Assembly: GCA_023388195.1 (NCBI GenBank)
Contig: JAEWGR010000018.1
Span: forward strand, 1-48,577
Source of the DNA: Bacillota bacterium
GTDB taxonomy: Bacteria > Bacillota > Negativicutes > Sporomusales > Sporomusaceae
Length of the DNA stretch: 48,577 nt
Direction of reading: 5' to 3'
Shown here: positions 42,400 to 48,577 of the stretch, one piece after another
Numbering within the stretch: position 1 is the first letter of the stretch
Layout: the number at the start of each line of letters is the position of its first letter
Notes under the pieces: model-generated
Databases searched by the model: none
What the model saw: the letters and a program-made list of their open reading frames with translations, nothing else
Told to the model about the DNA's origin: nothing
Program-made: the position numbers and the translations under genes

Positions 42400-45234
42400 C
42401 TACTGCCGCGGCCCACGTGCCAGCACCGGGGCCAGATAATGACCGGTATAGGACCGTGACACGGCCACCACCTGCTCCGGTGTGCCCTGGGCAACAATGG
42501 TTCCGCCCCGGTTGCCGCCCTCCGGACCAAGATCAATAATATAATCGGCGGTCTTAATTACGTCCAGGTTATGCTCAATCACGACAACCGTATCACCGCC
42601 GTCAACCAGCCGCTGCAGGACCTCCAGCAGCTTATGGATATCGGCAGTGTGGAGCCCGGTCGTCGGTTCATCCAGGATATACAGGGTCTTACCGGTACTG
42701 CGGCGGGCCAGCTCAGTTGCCAGCTTAATCCGCTGGGCCTCGCCGCCTGACAGCTGGGTAGCCGGCTGCCCCAGTTTGATATATCCCAGGCCAACATCCT
42801 GCAGAACCTGGAGCTTGCGGTGGATCTTGGGGATATTCTGGAAAAACTCAACCGCCTCATCCACGACCATATCGAGCACATGGGCAATACTCTTGCCCTT
42901 GTAGCGAACCTCAAGGGTTTCCCGGTTATACCTGGCCCCTTTGCAAACCTCGCAGGGCACATACACATCAGGCAAAAAGTGCATTTCAATCTTGATAATA
43001 CCGTCACCCTTACAGGCCTCGCAGCGGCCGCCTTTGACATTAAAGCTGAACCGGCCCGGTTTGTAGCCGCGCATCTTGGCCTCTGGCGTCTGGCTGTATA
43101 CCTCCCGGATATTATCAAACAGGCTGGTATAAGTGGCCGGATTGGAGCGGGGCGTACGGCCAATGGGTGACTGGTCAATATCAATAATCTTGTCAATATA
43201 TTCAAGCCCGCGCAGGCCCTCATGCCCCCCCGGCCGGGCATGGCTGCTGCGATACAGCTGGCTGGCCAGGCCTTTATAGAGAATCTCATTCACCAGGGTA
43301 CTTTTTCCCGAACCGGACACACCGGTAACAGCGGTAAATACCCCGAGCGGAAAGCGGGCGTTCAGCTTTTTAAGGTTATTCTCACTGGCACCAATTACCT
43401 CCAGCCATTTCCCATTAGGCTGACGCCTTACGGCCGGAACCGGGATCGCTTTGCGGCCACTCAGATACTGGCCGGTAACCGATTCGGCGCAGGCCTTAAT
43501 CTCTTCCACCGTGCCCTGGGCAACAACAGTGCCACCGCCGGCTCCCGCTACCGGGCCAATGTCAATAATGTGATCAGCCGCATACATGGTATCTTCGTCA
43601 TGTTCCACCACCAGCAACGTATTGCCCAGATCCCGCATGTGCTTCAGGGTAGCCAGCAGCCTGTTATTGTCGCGCTGATGCAGACCGATGCTGGGTTCAT
43701 CCAGGATATACAGTACACCCACCAGACCTGAGCCAATCTGGGTGGCCAGCCGGATGCGCTGGGCTTCCCCGCCCGACAAGGTGCCGGCCGCCCGGTCCAG
43801 AGTCAGATAATCGAGACCGACATTGAGTAGAAAACCCAGCCGGGCATTAATCTCTTTAAGGATCTGGTTGGCAATAGCCGCCTCGCGGGCCGACAACTCC
43901 AGACTGCCAAAGAAGGTCTGCGACTCGGCGATCGTCATCCGGGTCACTTCATTGATATTTTTCGTACCAATCCGGACCGCCAGCGCTTCCGGCTTCAGGC
44001 GCGCGCCTTTACAGGCCGGGCAGGGCTTGGAGCTCATATACTCCTCAATCTCTTCCCGGGCCCAGTCCGAGGTCGATTCACGGTGGCGGCGGGATAGCAT
44101 GGGAATAACCCCTTCAAAGGTCGAATGATAGGTCTTGTTTTCACCGTACATATTCTCATAACGGAAGGTAAACCGCTGCTCGCCGGCGCCATGGAGGATG
44201 ACCTCCCGGACAGGTGCCGGCGTCTGTTCCCAGCTGTCATACAGCGTCTGTCCAAAGTGTTCGAGCACCGCTTCCAGCTGGCACATAAAATAGGAATTAG
44301 AGCTCTTGCTGAGCGGGGCAATTACCCCGTCGATAAAGGCTTTGCCCGGATCGGGAATGACCAGGGCCGGATCAATCTCCAAATTATTGCCCAGACCGGT
44401 ACAATCGGGGCAGGCCCCAAAGGGGCTGTTAAAGGAAAACATCCGGGGGGCAATCTCCGGCAGGCTGATGCCACAGTCCACACAGGCAAAGTTCTGGCTG
44501 AACATAAGCTCATTGGCACCGCCAACATCCACTGTCAGGATGCCGCCGCCCAGTTTCAGCGCTGTTTCAATCGAATCAGCCAGGCGGGCGGCGACGCCAT
44601 CCCGGACCGCAATCCGGTCGACAACCACCTCAAGGGTATGTTTCTTATTTTTTTCCAGCTTAATCTCCTCGGTAATATCGCGAATCTCACCATCCACCCG
44701 CACCCGCACATAACCGTTCTTACGGATGTCTTCGAGGATTTTCTGGTGCTCGCCTTTTTTGCCGCGTATTACCGGCGCCATAATGCTCAGCCTGGCGCCC
44801 TCGCCCAAAGCCAGCAGCTGGTCTACCATCTGCTCCACCGTCTGCTGACTGATAGGCTTGCCGCATTTCGGGCAATAGGGACGGCCGGCCCGGGCGAACA
44901 ACAGCCGCAGATAATCATAAATCTCGGTTACTGTGCCCACTGTTGACCGCGGGTTACGGCTGGTAGTTTTCTGGTCAATCGAGATTGCCGGCGACAAACC
45001 CTCTATATAATCCACATCCGGCTTGTCCATCTGGCCCAGAAACTGCCGGGCATAGGCCGACAGCGACTCGACATAGCGGCGCTGCCCTTCGGCATAAATG
45101 GTGTCAAAAGCCAGTGAGGATTTGCCCGAACCGCTCAGTCCGGTAATAACGACAAGTTGGTCCCGCGGGATGGTTATGTCAATATTTTTTAAATTGTGCT
45201 GTCTGGCACCTTTAACAACAATACTGTCTGTCAT
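42400..45234 (-). CDS. uvrA: Excinuclease ABC subunit A
   Basis: Damage-recognition ATPase of nucleotide excision repair. It has 944 residues: two ABC modules, with Walker A GLSGSGKSS near residue 33 and GVSGSGKST near residue 640, the signatures LSGGEAQRI in each half, and zinc-binding CPKCGKP, CVDCG/CPDC and CEACKGDG/CEVCKG sites. It follows uvrB after a spacer of 224 bp. Confidence 0.98.
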   Translation of the reverse strand: MTDSIVVKGARQHNLKNIDITIPRDQLVVITGLSGSGKSSLAFDTIYAEGQRRYVESLSAYARQFLGQMDKPDVDYIEGLSPAISIDQKTTSRNPRSTVGTVTEIYDYLRLLFARAGRPYCPKCGKPISQQTVEQMVDQLLALGEGARLSIMAPVIRGKKGEHQKILEDIRKNGYVRVRVDGEIRDITEEIKLEKNKKHTLEVVVDRIAVRDGVAARLADSIETALKLGGGILTVDVGGANELMFSQNFACVDCGISLPEIAPRMFSFNSPFGACPDCTGLGNNLEIDPALVIPDPGKAFIDGVIAPLSKSSNSYFMCQLEAVLEHFGQTLYDSWEQTPAPVREVILHGAGEQRFTFRYENMYGENKTYHSTFEGVIPMLSRRHRESTSDWAREEIEEYMSSKPCPACKGARLKPEALAVRIGTKNINEVTRMTIAESQTFFGSLELSAREAAIANQILKEINARLGFLLNVGLDYLTLDRAAGTLSGGEAQRIRLATQIGSGLVGVLYILDEPSIGLHQRDNNRLLATLKHMRDLGNTLLVVEHDEDTMYAADHIIDIGPVAGAGGGTVVAQGTVEEIKACAESVTGQYLSGRKAIPVPAVRRQPNGKWLEVIGASENNLKKLNARFPLGVFTAVTGVSGSGKSTLVNEILYKGLASQLYRSSHARPGGHEGLRGLEYIDKIIDIDQSPIGRTPRSNPATYTSLFDNIREVYSQTPEAKMRGYKPGRFSFNVKGGRCEACKGDGIIKIEMHFLPDVYVPCEVCKGARYNRETLEVRYKGKSIAHVLDMVVDEAVEFFQNIPKIHRKLQVLQDVGLGYIKLGQPATQLSGGEAQRIKLATELARRSTGKTLYILDEPTTGLHTADIHKLLEVLQRLVDGGDTVVVIEHNLDVIKTADYIIDLGPEGGNRGGTIVAQGTPEQVVAVSRSYTGHYLAPVLARGPRQ

Positions 45235-45390
45235 GTGTGGTTCTCCCTTTTCATGCTACTGTCTATTAATTGATATTGATTATTCGACCTTATTATTATA
45301 CCAGTATTCACAGCATAATGGTAGCATTCACCGTTAACAAAAATACCGGCTTCGCCTGTCCGGCTGACCAGCCTGCTGCTAATATAATAT

Positions 45391-45414
45391 ACACCCGGCC
45401 GTAACGCCGGGTGT
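45391..45414. other. GC-rich hairpin between uvrB and uvrA
   Basis: ACACCCGGC/GCCGGGTGT with a 6-base loop, 44 bases after the uvrB stop. The following minus-strand bases are AT-rich (TATTATATTAG) without a T-run, so it may attenuate rather than fully end transcription. The rest of 45235-45458 shows no gene. Confidence 0.5.
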
Positions 45415-45458
45415 TCGGGGCTGTTTTCTTTTCCGCTGCCACCTGGCGGCTCATGCCT

Positions 45459-47537
45459 TTATTTTTTCTGACGCCTTGGTGTTTTACCGCTGCCGGCGGT
45501 TTTGCTTTTTGCCGGCCCGGCCCCGGCTTTTTGCCGGAGTTCGACAATCATGTCCCGGAGCTCGGCGGCCCGCTCAAACTCCAGCAGCTTCGAGGCCTGA
45601 CGCATTTCCTTTTCCAGATTGGCAGCCAGTTCCAGCATGTCGTCCCGGCCCATATTGCCGATCCGGTCAGCTTTATAGGCGGCAGGGGTCTCGGCCACCT
45701 TAGTGGTTTCAATCAGCTCTTTCACCCGTTTTTCAATTGTTCGCGGCGTAATGCCGTGTTTAACATTGTAAGCCTGTTGAATCTCACGGCGGCGCTCGGT
45801 CTCACTCATCGCCCGGCGCATAGAGTCGGTAATATTGTCGGCGTACATAATGACTTTGCCATGGACATTACGGGCCGCCCGGCCAATTGTCTGCACCAGC
45901 GACGTCTCAGACCGCAGGAAGCCTTCTTTGTCAGCATCGAGGATGGCCACAAGCGACACCTCCGGCATATCCAGCCCTTCCCGCAGCAGATTGATACCAA
46001 TCAGCACATCATGGACACCGGCGCGTAAATCGCGGATAATCTCCACCCGTTCAATTGTCGCAATATCAGAATGCAGGTAATTGACCTTGATCCCCATACC
46101 CTTCAGATATTCGGTCAGGTTTTCCGCCATCTTTTTTGTCAGGGTCGTTACCAGTACCCGCTCATTGACGGCGGAACGCAGTTTAATCTCAGCCAATAGA
46201 TCATCCATCTGCCCCTTGATGGGCCGGATTTCGATCTCCGGATCAATCAGGCCTGTCGGTCTGATAACCTGCTGGGCTACCAAACCGGCTTCTTTCATTT
46301 CGTAGGCGGCAGGTGTGGCTGAAACGTAAACAATCTGGTTGATCCTGGCCACAAACTCATCAAAGGTCAGCGGCCTGTTATCAAAGGCCGACGGCAGACG
46401 GAAGCCATTTTCGATCAAGGCCTCTTTGCGCGAACGGTCACCGGCATACATGGCCCGTATCTGCGGCAAAGTAACATGGGATTCATCGATCACGATCAAA
46501 AAGTCTTCCGGAAAGTAATCAACAAGGGTAAACGGGGATTCACCGGGTTGACGGTTAGTCAGATGACGGGAATAGTTTTCGATCCCTGAGCAGTAACCCA
46601 TTTCCTGCATCATCTCCAGGTCATAACGGGTGCGCTGGTCAATGCGCTGGGCCTCCAGCAGCTTGCCGTTAGCCCGCAGCCAGGCCAGACGCTCATCCAG
46701 CTCGCTCTCAATGTCCCTTACGGCCCGCAGCATATTTTCCCGCGATGTTACATAGTGGGAGGCCGGATAAACAGCAATATGCTTACGCTCGGCCATAATC
46801 TCGCCAGTGATGGTATCAATCTCCAGAATCCGCTCGACCTCGTCACCAAACAGCTCGATCCGCAAAGCCTTTTCGCCATAGGCAGCCGGAAAAATCTCAA
46901 CAATATCCCCCCGCACCCGGAAGGTACCCCGGCTAAAGTTATAATCATTGCGCTCATACTGGATATCGACAAGCTTGCGCAGGATTTCATCCCGGTCTTT
47001 GATCTGGCCCTGCCGCAGGGACAATACCAATCCCCGGTATTCATCAGGCGAACCTAAACCGTAAATGCAGGACACGCTGGCGACAATAATGACATCCCGC
47101 CGCTCAAACAGCGAACTGGTGGCCGAGTGGCGCAGCTTGTCTATCTCATCATTAATGGAAGCATCTTTCTCAATATAGGTATCGGTATGGGCAATATAAG
47201 CTTCCGGCTGATAATAGTCGTAATAACTGACAAAATACTCTACTGCGTTGTTGGGGAAAAACTCCTTAAACTCGCTGGCCAGCTGCGCGGCCAGGGTTTT
47301 GTTATGGGCAATCACCAGGGTCGGTTTTTGCACCTTTTCAATGACCTTGGCAATGGTAAAGGTTTTGCCGGTGCCGGTAGCCCCCAGGAGCACCTGCGAC
47401 CGGTCACCACCCTGGATAGCGTCAGCAAGCTGGACAATCGCGGCAGGCTGATCACCGGTAGGTGTAAAGGGGGCTTCCACTTTAAAAGGAATGCCACCTT
47501 CCGTATGGACAGTATTAAGCTTAGGTACAGTTGCCAT
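45459..47537 (-). CDS. uvrB: Excinuclease ABC subunit B
   Basis: Helicase-like damage-verification subunit that binds UvrA and then UvrC. It has 692 residues from ATG 47537: Walker A GATGTGKTFTIAKV, the beta-hairpin region YYDYYQPEAYIAHTDTYIEKD, VIDESHVTLPQ, motif VI QTIGRAARN, and a C-terminal UVR motif (LEKEMRQASKLLEFERAAELRD). The ORF opens ten codons earlier, but the family start and GAGGTGAGG support this ATG. Confidence 0.98.
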   Translation of the reverse strand: MATVPKLNTVHTEGGIPFKVEAPFTPTGDQPAAIVQLADAIQGGDRSQVLLGATGTGKTFTIAKVIEKVQKPTLVIAHNKTLAAQLASEFKEFFPNNAVEYFVSYYDYYQPEAYIAHTDTYIEKDASINDEIDKLRHSATSSLFERRDVIIVASVSCIYGLGSPDEYRGLVLSLRQGQIKDRDEILRKLVDIQYERNDYNFSRGTFRVRGDIVEIFPAAYGEKALRIELFGDEVERILEIDTITGEIMAERKHIAVYPASHYVTSRENMLRAVRDIESELDERLAWLRANGKLLEAQRIDQRTRYDLEMMQEMGYCSGIENYSRHLTNRQPGESPFTLVDYFPEDFLIVIDESHVTLPQIRAMYAGDRSRKEALIENGFRLPSAFDNRPLTFDEFVARINQIVYVSATPAAYEMKEAGLVAQQVIRPTGLIDPEIEIRPIKGQMDDLLAEIKLRSAVNERVLVTTLTKKMAENLTEYLKGMGIKVNYLHSDIATIERVEIIRDLRAGVHDVLIGINLLREGLDMPEVSLVAILDADKEGFLRSETSLVQTIGRAARNVHGKVIMYADNITDSMRRAMSETERRREIQQAYNVKHGITPRTIEKRVKELIETTKVAETPAAYKADRIGNMGRDDMLELAANLEKEMRQASKLLEFERAAELRDMIVELRQKAGAGPAKSKTAGSGKTPRRQKK

Positions 47538-47576
47538 TAGCCTCACCTCACTGACTTTTTGAATCAATAGCTTATG

Positions 47577-48577
47577 TTAGCGGCGCTTAAGTTTAGCAAG
47601 CACCCAGTCGAGCAACCCGTAGCGCTCTGTCGTCATTTCCGCATAAAACTGCTCGTCCCCGTCCGGCACCGGAATAATTCCCAGCCGGCGCTGACCACGG
47701 ACAAAACGGACATCCTTCACCAGCTTCCGGCCATCCCGCTCCAGGCTGAGACTGAATTGTTCCGGTACATGACTGATGGCGGCGGCCAGCTCATAACGGG
47801 TATTCACAGGCATACCGGCCAGATGGGTAATAATATCACCAAGCTTAATGACCCTGGCCGCCGGTGTATCGACAACTGTATCCAGGGCCATAATGCCATA
47901 TGGCGGAGGCACAAACCGGGGCGGGGCCTGCAGTTCCCGGCGGTTATCCAGTTGAATCAGCAGTTCGTGGCCAAGCGGTGACAGCAGGGCGGCAAACACC
48001 GTCAGCCAGGAATATTTCGCCGACAGCAGCGCCAGTGCCAATAAAACAAGACTGTACACCGCCAGGTTCAGGGCCGACCGCCACCGCCGCTGCCGGGGCA
48101 GGCTGGCGATGGCCATGTCAGTATAGCCAAGGGCCGCCACTACCGGTGCCATCACATACACCCAGCCTGAGCCGGCCGGCAGTTCCTCAGCCACCGGCAA
48201 GAGCGGCCACCATGCAGGCATATGGATCATACCATCGCCGGGGTTCCCGTCCGGCACAGCCATCGCCGCCAGGATGACCAGCGGCAGCGGCCAGAAATTC
48301 TGCAGGCTGAACGCCCCGACTAACCGGCCGTCCGCTTTTTTAATAATCATCGGCATGGAACTATAGCCGCCGCTGATAGCAATCAGCAGGCTTTCCGTAA
48401 TATGCAGTACGGCCACCAGCGCCAATACCTGCGGCACATTCACATCCGGCCAGCCAAACAGGACATTGGCCAAAGCCACCAGGCCACCGGCATAAGCAAA
48501 ACATAAAAACCGCATATTAATGAACATTAACGCCAACGCTACCGGCCAGATATAGGCAAGCCCCAGCTGATTAAGAG
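47577..48577 (-). CDS. Membrane protein with C-terminal PDZ domain (5' end cut by window)
   Basis: The frame is open to the window edge without a good start, so the gene begins outside. Visible are at least five or six hydrophobic segments (for example VLALVAVLHITESLLIAI, VYVMAPVVAALGYTDMAI, LAVYSLVLLALALL), then a PDZ-like domain of about 90 residues (AARVIKLGDIITHLAGMPVNTRYELAAAI, FSLSLERDGRKLVKDVRF). This resembles proteins often found just upstream of uvrB in Firmicutes. No protease catalytic motif is visible. It ends 39 nt before uvrB and is probably co-transcribed with it. Confidence 0.8.
   Translation of the reverse strand, partial: LNQLGLAYIWPVALALMFINMRFLCFAYAGGLVALANVLFGWPDVNVPQVLALVAVLHITESLLIAISGGYSSMPMIIKKADGRLVGAFSLQNFWPLPLVILAAMAVPDGNPGDGMIHMPAWWPLLPVAEELPAGSGWVYVMAPVVAALGYTDMAIASLPRQRRWRSALNLAVYSLVLLALALLSAKYSWLTVFAALLSPLGHELLIQLDNRRELQAPPRFVPPPYGIMALDTVVDTPAARVIKLGDIITHLAGMPVNTRYELAAAISHVPEQFSLSLERDGRKLVKDVRFVRGQRRLGIIPVPDGDEQFYAEMTTERYGLLDWVLAKLKRR

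Noticed and set aside
45308..45547. Minus-strand 79-codon frame between uvrB and uvrA
   Set aside because: About a third lies over the uvrB 3' end in another frame and the rest spans a hairpin; no ribosome site.
40864..47576. LexA/DinR boxes before the uvr genes
   Set aside because: No GAAC-N4-GTTC-type site was found in the upstream regions of uvrA, uvrB or uvrC.
1..48577. tRNA, rRNA genes and CRISPR arrays
   Set aside because: No cloverleaf with the usual TTCGA loop, no conserved rRNA stretches and no regularly spaced repeats were seen.

Overview
The window reads as chromosomal DNA of an anaerobic, endospore-forming Firmicute with mid-50s percent GC (judged by eye), most likely a Negativicute of the Sporomusa/Pelosinus kind. 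Reasons are the cggR-gap-pgk-tpiA-gpmI-eno operon, the rapZ-yvcK-whiA cluster, an anaerobic glycerol-3-phosphate dehydrogenase glpABC, [NiFe]-hydrogenase maturation genes, a SCIFF peptide with its radical SAM maturase, a rubredoxin, and promoters resembling those of sporulation sigma factors. The lineage is an inference and was not checked against any database. There are no rRNA or tRNA genes, CRISPR arrays, prophages or intact insertion sequences.

Layout. 1-9130: lower glycolysis on the minus strand, namely pyk and then cggR-gap-pgk-tpiA-gpmI-eno, followed by the first codons of an unidentified gene. 9221-16690: glycerol use, with glpP (antiterminator), glpF, glpK, glpA, glpB, glpC in transcription order. 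16923-18344: rpoN. 18429-24637: a SCIFF precursor, its maturase and hypF-hypC-hypD-hypE. 24823-25899: an exported protein of unknown function. 25981-30108: rapZ, yvcK, whiA and a polysaccharide deacetylase. 30295-35458: a chemoreceptor, two response regulators (one with GGDEF-EAL) and a HAD phosphatase. 35459-39005: accessory-looking stretch with two copies of a structured repeat of about 280 bp, a holin-like membrane protein, an FMN 2-hydroxyacid oxidase-like enzyme, a DUF3231-like protein, a rubredoxin and a 29-residue peptide gene. 39058-47537: uvrC, a lone biotin carboxylase, uvrA and uvrB. 47577-48577: a membrane/PDZ protein cut by the window edge.

Regulation is the most informative part. 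The cggR operon and pyk each carry a near-perfect sigma-H-type promoter (RnAGGAWWW-N11-RnnGAAT) followed, after exactly the same distance, by a tandem CggR-type operator, so the lower-glycolysis genes appear to be wired as one regulon driven by a transition-state sigma factor. In the glycerol cluster, the glpF and glpA leaders share an 18-nt element that forms the 5' side of a terminator in each, which fits two GlpP antitermination switches. A 46-codon SCIFF gene and a 52-codon rubredoxin gene were found by reading the sequence directly.
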